From positions 186,001 to 250,000 of the forward strand of contig NZ_BIXZ01000005.1 of assembly GCF_005406125.1 (NCBI RefSeq): 64,000 bases of DNA, read 5' to 3'. Position numbers and translations under genes: made by a program. The stretch's first letter is position 1. Every line of letters starts with the position of its first letter. The notes beneath the pieces are model-generated. The model was not told the origin of the DNA. It saw only the letters and a program-made list of their open reading frames with translations, and made no database searches. Below, in pieces: positions 44,140 to 52,746 of the stretch. This DNA is from Haloarcula mannanilytica (GTDB lineage Archaea; Halobacteriota; Halobacteria; Halobacteriales; Haloarculaceae).

Positions 44140-45957
44140 ATGACTGCGGTCGAGGTGAGCGTCGTTCTCCCTGCCTACAACGAGGCAGACACCATCGAGC
44201 AGACGGTCTCGACAACGCTTGAGACGCTCGCCTCGTTTCTTCCTGACGACGCGTATGAAGTTATCGTCGCGGAGGACGGCTGCTCGGACCGCACGCCCGA
44301 GATCGCGACGCGACTCGCACGCGAGGACAGCCGAATCCGACACGTCCACAGCGACGAGCGCCTGGGTCGGGGCGGCGCGTTAGCGTACGCCTTCGAGCGG
44401 GCTGACGGCGAGACGCTGGTGTATTTCGATACTGACCTTGCGACGGATATGTCTCATCTCGAAGAACTGGTCAATGCCGTCCACGTCGACGGCTACGACG
44501 TGGCGACGGGTTCGCGCTGGATGCCCGAGAACCGCGCCGAGCGGCCCGCAAAGCGTGGTATTCCGAGCTTCGGTTACAACACGCTGGTCCGGACAGTCCT
44601 CCGGTCGGACCTTCGGGACCACCAGTGCGGGTTCAAGGCCTTCGACCGGCAGGCGCTGGAGACGCTGTTGCCGCTCGTGCAGGACGAACACTGGTTCTGG
44701 GACACGGAACTGCTCGTGAAGGCCCAGCGAAACGGCTACCGGGTGAAAGAGTTCCCCGTCGACTGGACGCCCAAGGGCGATTCGAAGGTCGACATCGTCC
44801 GGGACGTGTTCGGGATGGGCAGCCAGATACTCCGGACGTTCTGGGAACTGTCTGTCAGCCCCCGGATCACCCGCGAAGTGTCGCTGGGCGCGGGCACGAT
44901 GCTCGTCGTCATCGCCCTCCTGCTGATGACGCAGTATCTCGAACCCGACCGCGTTCTCGCCGAGATGGCCGGCGCAGCGCCGGAAATCGTCGCGTTGAGC
45001 GCGGTAGTCTACGCAGTCTCGTGGCCGCTTCGGGGTATCCGCTACCGGGACATCCTCATCTCAATGGGGTATCGGGAGCGGTGGGGCTTCCTGACGGGCG
45101 CGATATTCATCAGCCAGACCGGGAACCTCGTGTTCCCGGCGCGGGCCGGCGACGCGGTCCGGGCGTACGTCATCAAGGCCCGCCGCTCGATTCCGTACCC
45201 ATCCGGGTTCGCGTCGCTGGCCGTCGAGCGGGTGTTCGACCTGCTGACGATCACGCTGCTGGCCGGCGTCGTCATGATCGGACTGGCCGCAACAGGGTCG
45301 GCTGAGCAGCTGCTCACCGCGCTGACGGGCGGTACTGTCGGCGGTGATGCGGCCAGCAGCGGACGGACGGCCGTCGCCGTGGCAGCCGGGGTCGGCCTCG
45401 CCGCTATCGGGGCCGTCGTAGCGATTGTCGCCAGCGCCCGCACCGACCGGAACTTCGTCCGGGCCTTCGTCGGTCGGCTGAGCAGCGACTCCTACGCCGA
45501 CTACGTCGCCGGCGTCATCGAGCGGTTCGTCGGCGACGTGCAAACCGTCGCCGCCGACGGGCCGGCCTTCGCCCGCGTCGGCGCGGGAAGTCTCCTCATC
45601 TGGACGCTCGATGTGATTACGGCGCTCATCGTCTTCGAGGCCTTCGGCTACGGCCTGACGCCGTCGCTGGTAGCCGTCGGCTTCTTCGCGGTCAGCGTCG
45701 GGAACCTCGCCAAAGTCCTGCCGCTGACGCCCGGCGGGGTCGGCCTCTACGAGGGCGCGTTCACCGTCATCGTCGCGTCGCTGACGCCGGTCGGCGTCGC
45801 CGCCGCAATCGGCGTCGCCATCGTCGACCACGCGGTCAAGAACGTCGTGACCATCATCGGCGGCATCGCGTCGATGGCCTGGCTCAACGTCTCGCTGACG
45901 ACGGCCGTCGAGGAGTCCCAGTCCGCCGAGGCCATCGAACCGGAAACGAACGACTGA
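44140..45957 (+). CDS. aglD: AglD-like glycosyltransferase fused to flippase-like membrane domain
   Basis: 605 residues. Residues 1-230 are a GT-A family 2 glycosyltransferase: VSVVLPAYNEADTIEQ, EDGCSDRTPE, and YFDTDLATDMSH with the DxD. Residues 245-590 carry about eight membrane helices of the lysylphosphatidylglycerol synthetase-type (UPF0104) flippase-like domain. This fusion matches Haloferax AglD, which adds the last hexose of the S-layer N-glycan (from family knowledge). Same order of parts and comparable length to AglD. Other agl genes are not in the window. Confidence 0.82.
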   Translation: MTAVEVSVVLPAYNEADTIEQTVSTTLETLASFLPDDAYEVIVAEDGCSDRTPEIATRLAREDSRIRHVHSDERLGRGGALAYAFERADGETLVYFDTDLATDMSHLEELVNAVHVDGYDVATGSRWMPENRAERPAKRGIPSFGYNTLVRTVLRSDLRDHQCGFKAFDRQALETLLPLVQDEHWFWDTELLVKAQRNGYRVKEFPVDWTPKGDSKVDIVRDVFGMGSQILRTFWELSVSPRITREVSLGAGTMLVVIALLLMTQYLEPDRVLAEMAGAAPEIVALSAVVYAVSWPLRGIRYRDILISMGYRERWGFLTGAIFISQTGNLVFPARAGDAVRAYVIKARRSIPYPSGFASLAVERVFDLLTITLLAGVVMIGLAATGSAEQLLTALTGGTVGGDAASSGRTAVAVAAGVGLAAIGAVVAIVASARTDRNFVRAFVGRLSSDSYADYVAGVIERFVGDVQTVAADGPAFARVGAGSLLIWTLDVITALIVFEAFGYGLTPSLVAVGFFAVSVGNLAKVLPLTPGGVGLYEGAFTVIVASLTPVGVAAAIGVAIVDHAVKNVVTIIGGIASMAWLNVSLTTAVEESQSAEAIEPETND

Positions 45958-46093
45958 CCGACCTATTTTATCCGCTAATCGGGGAGACAACAGGAAAACG
46001 GCCGACTTCCGTTATATGAATGGTCATGCGACTGATGCACAAACGAGGGTCTCGTGACGTGTGGCGGCGGTCTCCATAGCAATACCGAAAGGG

Positions 46094-46100
46094 TTTAATA
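46094..46100 (+). promoter_or_regulatory. TATA box of the TFB gene
   Basis: The sequence TTTAATA within an AT-rich patch (GGGTTTAATAATTTTCG) lies 83 bp upstream of the TFB start and would give a 5' leader of about 55-60 bases, longer than most haloarchaeal leaders. A purine-rich GAAAGGG just upstream fits the BRE position. Called from sequence pattern only. Confidence 0.45.
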
Positions 46101-46182
46101 ATTTTCGTTCCAATACAGTGTTACCGACTGCCTCCGGGTTCTGTGATGCCTCTCACCCGGTGAGCACCCGCCTTCGCAACCA

Positions 46183-47148
46183 ATGAGTGAACACACACGG
46201 ACGCGACAGCAGCATGAGGAACAGACGACGGAGTCGACGGAATCGGAGAGCACGGCGTGCCCGGAGTGCAGTGGCTCGCTCGTTATCGACGACGAACACG
46301 GCGAAACGGTCTGTGAGGACTGTGGGTTAGTCGTCGAGTCCGACGAAATCGACCGCGGGCCGGAATGGCGCGCGTTCGACTCCAGCGAGAAAGACGAGAA
46401 GTCCCGCGTCGGTGCACCGACGACGAACATGATGCACGACAAGGGCCTCTCGACCAACATCGACTGGCGCGACAAGGACGCCTACGGCAACTCCCTGTCG
46501 GGCAAACAGCGCCAGAAGATGCAGCGCCTGCGCAAGTGGAACGAGCGGTTCCGCACCCGGGACTCCAAGGAGCGCAACCTCAAGCAGGCCCTCGGCGAGA
46601 TCGACCGGATGGCCTCCGCGCTCGGACTCCCCGAAAACGTCCGCGAGACGGCCAGCGTAATCTACCGTCGTGCACTCGACGAGGACCTGCTTCCGGGCCG
46701 CTCCATTGAGGGCGTCTCGACGGCCTCGGTCTACGCCGCCGCCCGCCAGGCCGGCGTCCCGCGGAGCCTCGACGAGATTACCGAGGTCTCCCGCGTCGAG
46801 AAAAGCGAAATCGCCCGCACCTACCGCTACGTCGTCCGCGAACTCTCCCTTGAGGTCCGTCCCGCCGACCCCGAGAGCTACGTCCCGCGGTTTGCCTCCT
46901 CGCTGGAACTGTCCGACGAGGCCGAACACCGCGCCCGCCAACTGCTCCAGAACGCCAAGGAACAGGGCGTCCACTCCGGGAAGTCGCCGGTCGGCCTCGC
47001 TGCCGCCGCGGTGTACGCCGCCGCACTGCTGACCAACGAGAAGACGACCCAGGCCGCCGTGAGCGAGGTTGCCGACATCTCCGAGGTCACCATTCGCAAC
47101 CGCTACCACGAACTGCTCGAAGCCGAGCAGGACCTGCCTGTTGCATAA
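46183..47148 (+). CDS. tfb: Transcription initiation factor TFB
   Basis: 321 residues. Residues 24-60 form the zinc ribbon (ACPECSGSLVIDDEHGETVC, then CEDCGLVVESDEIDRGPEWR); a B-finger/linker with RVGAPTTNMMHDKGL follows, then two cyclin-like repeats (about 120-210 and 215-315), the second ending in the helix-turn-helix that contacts BRE. It recruits RNA polymerase to TBP-bound promoters. Haloarchaea have several tfb genes; which number this is cannot be decided. A 225 bp leader region separates it from aglD. Confidence 0.95.
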   Translation: MSEHTRTRQQHEEQTTESTESESTACPECSGSLVIDDEHGETVCEDCGLVVESDEIDRGPEWRAFDSSEKDEKSRVGAPTTNMMHDKGLSTNIDWRDKDAYGNSLSGKQRQKMQRLRKWNERFRTRDSKERNLKQALGEIDRMASALGLPENVRETASVIYRRALDEDLLPGRSIEGVSTASVYAAARQAGVPRSLDEITEVSRVEKSEIARTYRYVVRELSLEVRPADPESYVPRFASSLELSDEAEHRARQLLQNAKEQGVHSGKSPVGLAAAAVYAAALLTNEKTTQAAVSEVADISEVTIRNRYHELLEAEQDLPVA

Positions 47149-47249
47149 AATTTGACTACGCGCTGAATCGCTCTGCGGAACGCGTTTTCTCTCGTAAATG
47201 GAGACATAAACAGCGTGTCCAGTTGCGCAACTGGTGGTCCAAACAGCAT

Positions 47250-47506
47250 GAAAGCCCCGGCCGGCTGAACTCGGGGGACTCGCTGTGGTCCTCGCTCGCC
47301 ATGTTCACTGCGGTCCTTACTTCGTCCGCCTTCGTTCAGCCGGCCGCCCCTTTCAGCATCCGTAGCTGATTGGCCAGCTGACATCGGGTGGGACCGAAAG
47401 GGGCCGTACTCTCAGCGAACCCCGACGACGCAAGCACTGGACGAGTGACTGTAGGGAGCGAGGAAGCGCGCAGCGAGTCGCGGGAGCTGAGAGTACGGGG
47501 GCTTTC
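47250..47506. repeat. 257 bp nested inverted-repeat element
   Basis: Two adjacent imperfect hairpins share terminal motifs. The first pairs 47250-47270 (GAAAGCCCCGGCCGGCTGAAC to 20 of 21 bases) with 47334-47354; the second pairs 47396-47416 with 47486-47506. In both, the only mismatches are three bases of a CCC/GGG swap after GAAAG. The outermost ends are a perfect inverted pair (GAAAGCCCC ... GGGGCTTTC), as are the inner ends (GCCCCTTTC ... GAAAGGGGC). The spacer of the first (CTCGCTGTGGTCCTCGCTC) resembles the reverse complement of the second's. No protein frame. It fills most of the 463 bp gap between tfb and the methyltransferase gene. Confidence 0.75.
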
Positions 47507-47611
47507 TGGGTCTCTACAGTTGTCACTGCAGGACGGGACACGACAGTCACAGAGTGACAGTCATCGACCGACAACCGCAAGACTAGAGTCAGTTCATCCG
47601 CTGGGACCGGT

Positions 47612-48640
47612 ATGGAGACGACACACCGGGTTCGAACCGGTGACGCCCGCACGCTCGACTGTCCCGACGACAGCGTCGAACTGGTTGTCACGTCCCCTCC
47701 CTACCCGATGATAGAGATGTGGGACGACATCTTCGCGGAATTAGACTCCGACATCGGGGCGGCGCTGGACCGCGGCGACGGCGACCGGGCGTTCACGCTG
47801 ATGCACGACGTGCTCGATACGGTGTGGGCCGAGCTAGAGCGCGTCCTCGTCCCCGGTGGCATCGCCTGTATCAACGTCGGTGACGCGACGCGGTCGCTGT
47901 CCGACGGCTTTCGCTCCTATCCGAACCACGCAGAGATAACCGACCGGCTGACCGACCACGGCCTGCGCGCGCTGCCCGATATTCTGTGGCGCAAACCGAC
48001 AAACAGCGGCGCGAAGTTCATGGGTTCTGGGATGGTCCCCCCGAACGCCTATCCGACACTGGAACACGAGCACATCCTCGTGTTCCGCAACGGGGAGCGC
48101 CGCCGTCTCGAACCCGGCGCTGACCGCCGCTACGAGAGCGCCTATTTCTGGGAGGAGCGCAACGAGTGGTTCTCCGACCTCTGGGAACTGCCCGGCGAGA
48201 CCCAGGACCTCGACGACGGGCTTCGGGACCGCTCGGGTGCCTTCCCGCTGACAGTCCCGTATCGACTCATCTCGATGTTCTCGGTGTACGGCGACACCGT
48301 ACTCGACCCGTTTCTCGGCACCGGGACGACAACGCTGGCGGCGATGGTCGCCGGGCGGAACTCGGTGGGTGTGGACCGCGACCCGGACCTGCTGTCGGCG
48401 CTCGAAGACCGGGTCGCCACGGCCCCCGAACGCTCCCGGACCATCGCCGATGAACGGCTGGCCGACCACCGATCGTGGGTCGAACAGCGCCGCGCCGACG
48501 GCAAGGAACCGGGGTACGAGGCCGAGCGGTACGACTTCGCTGTCAACACGAAACAGGAGCAGCGGATTCAGTTCTACGCGGTCGAGTCCGTCGAGTCGAC
48601 CGACGACGGCTACCGGGCCGTCCACAAGCCGGTCGAGTAA
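47612..48640 (+). CDS. DNA methyltransferase, probably CTAG-specific N4-cytosine type
   Basis: 342 residues, a beta-class arrangement. The catalytic motif TSPPY sits near residue 27-31, and the SAM-binding motif FLGTGTT lies late (about residue 230) followed by NSVGVDRDPDL. SPPY is typical of N4-cytosine enzymes. A solitary methylase with no restriction partner beside it. In Haloferax the homologue in a similar neighbourhood (HVO_0794, Zim-like) methylates CTAG, a motif depleted in haloarchaeal genomes (from memory). Starts 106 bp after the inverted-repeat element. Confidence 0.82.
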   Translation: METTHRVRTGDARTLDCPDDSVELVVTSPPYPMIEMWDDIFAELDSDIGAALDRGDGDRAFTLMHDVLDTVWAELERVLVPGGIACINVGDATRSLSDGFRSYPNHAEITDRLTDHGLRALPDILWRKPTNSGAKFMGSGMVPPNAYPTLEHEHILVFRNGERRRLEPGADRRYESAYFWEERNEWFSDLWELPGETQDLDDGLRDRSGAFPLTVPYRLISMFSVYGDTVLDPFLGTGTTTLAAMVAGRNSVGVDRDPDLLSALEDRVATAPERSRTIADERLADHRSWVEQRRADGKEPGYEAERYDFAVNTKQEQRIQFYAVESVESTDDGYRAVHKPVE

Positions 48641-48676
48641 GCACGGGTTTTTGTGCGGTTCCGTCGAAGCCGGCGT

Positions 48677-49366
48677 ATGGACTTCGAGTCGTTCACCTTG
48701 CTCGCCGCGACCGACGACCTCGGGGTGGAGCCGGCCGCCCGCGCCGACGCCGACGGGCTGGAGTTGCGGCTGGACTTCGCCGACGAGCCGCTGGCACAGC
48801 TGGACGCTTACGACGGGGAACTGCCGATACTTGTCACCAACCGGCCGACGTGGGAAGGCGGCGAAGCCGCCGACACCGCCGGTCGGCTCGACGCGCTCGA
48901 AACCGCACTCGAACACGACGCCGTGACGGCTGTCGACCTCGAACTCGCGGCGCTTGAGGGAGCCGGTGACTACGACGCCGGACGGGTCGCCGACACCGCC
49001 CGCGAGCACAACGCATCCGTCGTCGTCTCAACACACAACTTCGAGTCGACGCCCGACCGGGAAGCGATTGTGAACCGCCTCGAACGAGCCTGCGCTCACG
49101 GCGACGTGGGGAAAATGGCCAGCACGGCCGAGTCGCCGGACGACGTGCTGGCGATGCTCGGGGCGAGCCGCGAACTGACCGCCATAGATGAGCGGGTGGC
49201 CACGATGTGTATGGGTGCAGCGGGGCGACACTCCCGAGCGGTCGCGCCGCTGTACGGCTCCCGCATCGGCTACGCGCCGGTCGACCCCGCCGACGCGACC
49301 GCACCGGGCCAGTACGACCTCGCAACGCTCCGGACGCTGGTCGAGCAGCTACGAAGCGACGCCTGA
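48677..49366 (+). CDS. aroD: 3-dehydroquinate dehydratase, type I
   Basis: 229 residues. The type I fold is marked by the catalytic His in VVSTHNFESTP, the Schiff-base Lys in DVGKMASTAES, and EL residues in DADGLELRLDF. It converts 3-dehydroquinate to 3-dehydroshikimate, third step of the shikimate pathway. Fits with the archaeal early genes (dehydroquinate synthase II and ADH synthase) nearby, though on the opposite strand. Slightly short, as archaeal AroD proteins often are. 36 bp after the methyltransferase stop. Confidence 0.92.
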   Translation: MDFESFTLLAATDDLGVEPAARADADGLELRLDFADEPLAQLDAYDGELPILVTNRPTWEGGEAADTAGRLDALETALEHDAVTAVDLELAALEGAGDYDAGRVADTAREHNASVVVSTHNFESTPDREAIVNRLERACAHGDVGKMASTAESPDDVLAMLGASRELTAIDERVATMCMGAAGRHSRAVAPLYGSRIGYAPVDPADATAPGQYDLATLRTLVEQLRSDA

Positions 49367-49460
49367 GAACGGACCCACGACTGGGTGTATCGCACGGCCC
49401 TTTCCTCCGATAATCATGCCTTCGGAAGATATACGGGTATGCGCCACGGATTCGCGGAGT

Positions 49461-49877
49461 ATGACTGAAACAGGGCGCAAGCGGCCGCTGCTGGCCGTAG
49501 TGCTTGCGTTCATCTTTCCCGGGCTGGGACACTTCTATCTCCGCAAGTGGGGGCGGGGACTGCTGTGGCTCGGACTCCTGTTGGCGCTATCGGTGCTGTT
49601 AGTCGTCACCGGGACGCTCCAGCCGGTCTCCGAACTGACTCTGGAAGCTATCTCGGCGTCGTATCAGTCCAGGCCCACCGAGGTGACAATCGGCTCGGTC
49701 GTGATTACGACGCTCAACGTCGTCGACGCCTACTGGGTCGCCGTCAACGAGAACCAGACCCAGGAGGTCGAAGCCGGCGTGAAGTGTCCGAACTGCGGCA
49801 AGGAAATCGATCAGGATATCGACTTCTGTCACTGGTGTACGACGCAACTGGAACCAGTCGAGGCGGACCAGCAGTAA
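49461..49877 (+). CDS. Membrane protein with C-terminal zinc ribbon
   Basis: 138 residues from the ATG giving MTETGRKRPLL. Two hydrophobic helices (about 10-28 and 32-52; the phrase FPGLGHFYLRKWGRGLLWLG is typical of TM2-like or DUF6677-like proteins) are followed by a soluble loop, a third weaker hydrophobic stretch, and a C-terminal zinc ribbon CPNCGKEIDQDIDFCHWC. Zinc ribbons of this sort are frequent in haloarchaeal membrane proteins (DUF7575-like). Function unknown. Confidence 0.8.
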   Translation: MTETGRKRPLLAVVLAFIFPGLGHFYLRKWGRGLLWLGLLLALSVLLVVTGTLQPVSELTLEAISASYQSRPTEVTIGSVVITTLNVVDAYWVAVNENQTQEVEAGVKCPNCGKEIDQDIDFCHWCTTQLEPVEADQQ

Positions 49878-49913
49878 CCGACAGACTACCCGTAAACGCC
49901 GAGCCGCGTCGGA

Positions 49914-51080
49914 TTACTTCTCGATGATGCTCTCTTCGATTCGCTCGCCGAAGTGTGTCGCCGTGTCCTCGTGGTAGACGAGAATATCGTCGCCGGGTTC
50001 GAGGTCCGTGACGGCGGTTCGCCCGTCGCGGGTGTGGACTTTGATCGTCTCGGCGTTCTGGAGCAGCGTCTCGATGCGGTCACCGTCCTCGGTCTCGGCC
50101 TGCACGCGGAACATCGGGCGCTTCTCGATTTTCGCGCGGCCGACGATGGCCTCGCGGGTGCGACCGTTCGCGTCGACTATCTGGACCTCGTCGCCGGACT
50201 GCAGTTCCGAGAGGTACTTCGTGCCGCCGTCGGGCGTCCGGACGTAGGCGTGGACCGCGCCGGCATTGACGCGGAACGGCCGGGAGGCGACGTAGGGGGA
50301 TTCAGCCGTCTCGGCGTGAACGAAGAAGAGCCCGCGGGCCATCGACCCGACGAGCATCCCCTCGTCGTGTTCCATCAGGCTGCCCGTGTCGATGCAGACG
50401 CGGTCGGCGGAGCCGGTCTGTTCGATGGCGGTGACCTCGGCGTACTCCATATCGAGTGATTCCCGCCCCATCTCGTCGCGGACTTCGACGGTTTTGCGTA
50501 TCTCGTCGAGGTCGTCCGTGTCAAGCAGGACGCCGTCGGCACCCAGTTCCAGCGTCTCGTAGGCCGTCCGGGCGTCCTCGGCGGTTCTGACGCCGGCGAT
50601 GAGGTCCGTCTCCTCGCCGACGCGGGCGATGAGGTTCTCAAGGGGAATGATCTGCCAGTTCTCGCCGATGACGATAGTGAAATTGGCCTCGGCGGCGACC
50701 GCCTCGGCGAAGGCCTCGTAGTCCTCATCGAAGATGCGGACGTAGCCGCCATCGGGGGCAGCCCCGTTCTGGCGGAGTGTCGAGAGGTCCGCGGAGCCGG
50801 AGAAATCGGAGGGGAGGTCAACCGTGCCGTCGCCTTCACCGTTCTTGCCGACGATAGTGGCATCGGCCTGTGAGTCCTCGGCCTCGGCCTCCATCACGTG
50901 AACGTCGCCGTTGGTGAACGCGGCGATATTGATCGCGCCGAGTTCCGAGACGCGGTCGACATCTTCCTCGTCGACCAGCACCCAGTCGACGCCGGCCTCG
51001 ATACCGGCTGTTATCCGGCGTTTCCGTGTCTCCCAATCGCCGACCTCGCTGTCGGCTTTGAGCCAGACGCTTCGAGTCAT
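49914..51080 (-). CDS. 3-dehydroquinate synthase II (archaeal type)
   Basis: 388 residues. The start SVWLKADSEVGDWETRKRRI, the segment VRTAEDARTAYETLELGADGV and the C-terminal domain (VHTRDGRTAVTDLEPGDDIL) are diagnostic for the archaeal enzyme (AroB', EC 1.4.1.24) that oxidatively deaminates and cyclises the aldol product ADH to 3-dehydroquinate. No NAD Rossmann motif of classical AroB. Works with ADH synthase, encoded about 1.7 kb further along. A 253 bp AT-rich region separates it from the divergent minD-like gene. Confidence 0.93.
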   Translation of the reverse strand: MTRSVWLKADSEVGDWETRKRRITAGIEAGVDWVLVDEEDVDRVSELGAINIAAFTNGDVHVMEAEAEDSQADATIVGKNGEGDGTVDLPSDFSGSADLSTLRQNGAAPDGGYVRIFDEDYEAFAEAVAAEANFTIVIGENWQIIPLENLIARVGEETDLIAGVRTAEDARTAYETLELGADGVLLDTDDLDEIRKTVEVRDEMGRESLDMEYAEVTAIEQTGSADRVCIDTGSLMEHDEGMLVGSMARGLFFVHAETAESPYVASRPFRVNAGAVHAYVRTPDGGTKYLSELQSGDEVQIVDANGRTREAIVGRAKIEKRPMFRVQAETEDGDRIETLLQNAETIKVHTRDGRTAVTDLEPGDDILVYHEDTATHFGERIEESIIEK

Positions 51081-51333
51081 ACGCCCACGTCCGCAACGGC
51101 GGGGCTTGAACGTGGCGGAACCCGGGTCCGCCTGTCGGATGACAGGTGATCCAATAATGGAACTTGAAGATGTGAAATAGTATGCCCATATGAGTTGGAT
51201 GAGCCGGTTCAGAGTGGATAAATTGAAATATATGTTATTTATCTATTCCCAATTATCGTAATTAAATGTTGGCCAGTGGACTTATCACTGAGTCTTACTA
51301 ACAGTGTTTCTAGATTATAGAGTCCAGCTACAA

Positions 51334-52746
51334 ATGGTTACTAACCATGTCTTCACAATCGCCGGGGCGAAAGGGGGGGTCGGAAAGACCACGTCAAGCA
51401 TCAACCTCGGGACGATGCTGGCAGAGGCTGGATACTCGACCGTCGTTGTGGAGATGGACCTCGCGATGGCGAACCTCGTCGATTTCCTCGACATTGAAAT
51501 CGACACCGACGAGGATACGACGTTTCACGACGTGCTGGCCGGCGACGCGTCAATCACAGACGCGATGTACGAAACCGACGTGAATCTCTCCATCGTGCCG
51601 AGCGGAACCACGCTTGAAGGGTACGCAGACACCGACCTCGACCGGCTGCCGGATATCGTGGAAACGCTCCGGTGGCACCACGATGTCGTCCTGCTGGATA
51701 CGCCGGCGGGCCTGAGCGAGGAGACGATTCGACCGCTCCAGCTTGCCGATGACGCGTTGCTCATTTCAACGCCACGTGTCGCGTCAATCAGGAACGTTTC
51801 GAACACGAAAGAACTCGCCGAGCGGGTCGATGCACCGGTTCGGGGCCTCATCCTCACGAAATCCGGGACGGGGGCCTCGCCCGGTGCCGACGAGATCGCG
51901 GCGTTTCTCGATGTCGAACTGCTCGGCCACGTGCCGGAGGACGACGCCGTTCCCCACTCCCAGGACAACGGCACGCCTGTCGTCTTGAACGCGCCAAACA
52001 GCGGCGCAGCAATCGCCTACAAACGGATATCCGAACAGCTTGTCGATACAGAGAAGGCATCGAATGACACCACAACCGACGAAGTTGATCCGACGGACGC
52101 CCCGGTCTCGGCTGACACACTGCCGACGGCCCGGAACACGGAGCAGCCGAGACAGGACCACATCCCCGGGACGACGGACGGCGGCCGAGCAGTTCACCCG
52201 CCTGACGCAGCCGACGACGGTGACCTGGTCGGGTCAATGCCGACTGAGGAAGACAGCGCCGACGACCCGAGAGGTGACGACGTGGGCGAATCCGTCGATG
52301 CCGATGAGCTATCGGACACAGAGCCACAGCCAGCGGACTCGGATGCGGAAACCGAACCGTCAATAATTGACGGCTCTGATCTGGGAGAAAGCGAGCCGGA
52401 ATCATCCGACGAGTCGGAGGCAGAATCCGACGCTTCGGAGCGAGAACCGGATGCTCCGGATGGAGAACCCGACGCTCCAGAAGGGGACGCCGCCGTCTCA
52501 GACTTGATTGACGACACACCGCAAGGCGGTACCGACGGTGCGCCAAGAGACGCTACCACGTCGGAACACGGTGTCGATGACTCAACGCGAGAAACCGACG
52601 GGTCCTCAGAGTCTTCCGGTGAAGGTGGTGTGGAGGGGCAGGTCGAGGGAAGGGAAACCGATGGGAATGAGGTCGATGAGGCCGAAGCCGACAGAACTGA
52701 AACAGACGGTCTCGGCGCGCGAATGCGGTCGCTGTTTGGCCTTTAG
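51334..52746 (+). CDS. MinD/ParA-type ATPase with long acidic C-terminal tail
   Basis: 470 residues from the ATG giving MVTNHVFTIAG. Residues 1-240 are a deviant Walker ATPase: AKGGVGKTTSS, the Lys of the signature, VVEMDLAMANL, and LLDTPAGLS. Residues 245-455 are an Asp/Glu/Ser/Pro-rich disordered tail; the last residues ARMRSLFGL could be an amphipathic membrane-targeting helix, as in other MinD proteins. Haloferax MinD4 has a comparable extension and positions surface machines (from memory). The gene is inserted, on the opposite strand, between aromatic biosynthesis genes, after an unusually AT-rich 253 bp region. Confidence 0.85.
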   Translation: MVTNHVFTIAGAKGGVGKTTSSINLGTMLAEAGYSTVVVEMDLAMANLVDFLDIEIDTDEDTTFHDVLAGDASITDAMYETDVNLSIVPSGTTLEGYADTDLDRLPDIVETLRWHHDVVLLDTPAGLSEETIRPLQLADDALLISTPRVASIRNVSNTKELAERVDAPVRGLILTKSGTGASPGADEIAAFLDVELLGHVPEDDAVPHSQDNGTPVVLNAPNSGAAIAYKRISEQLVDTEKASNDTTTDEVDPTDAPVSADTLPTARNTEQPRQDHIPGTTDGGRAVHPPDAADDGDLVGSMPTEEDSADDPRGDDVGESVDADELSDTEPQPADSDAETEPSIIDGSDLGESEPESSDESEAESDASEREPDAPDGEPDAPEGDAAVSDLIDDTPQGGTDGAPRDATTSEHGVDDSTRETDGSSESSGEGGVEGQVEGRETDGNEVDEAEADRTETDGLGARMRSLFGL

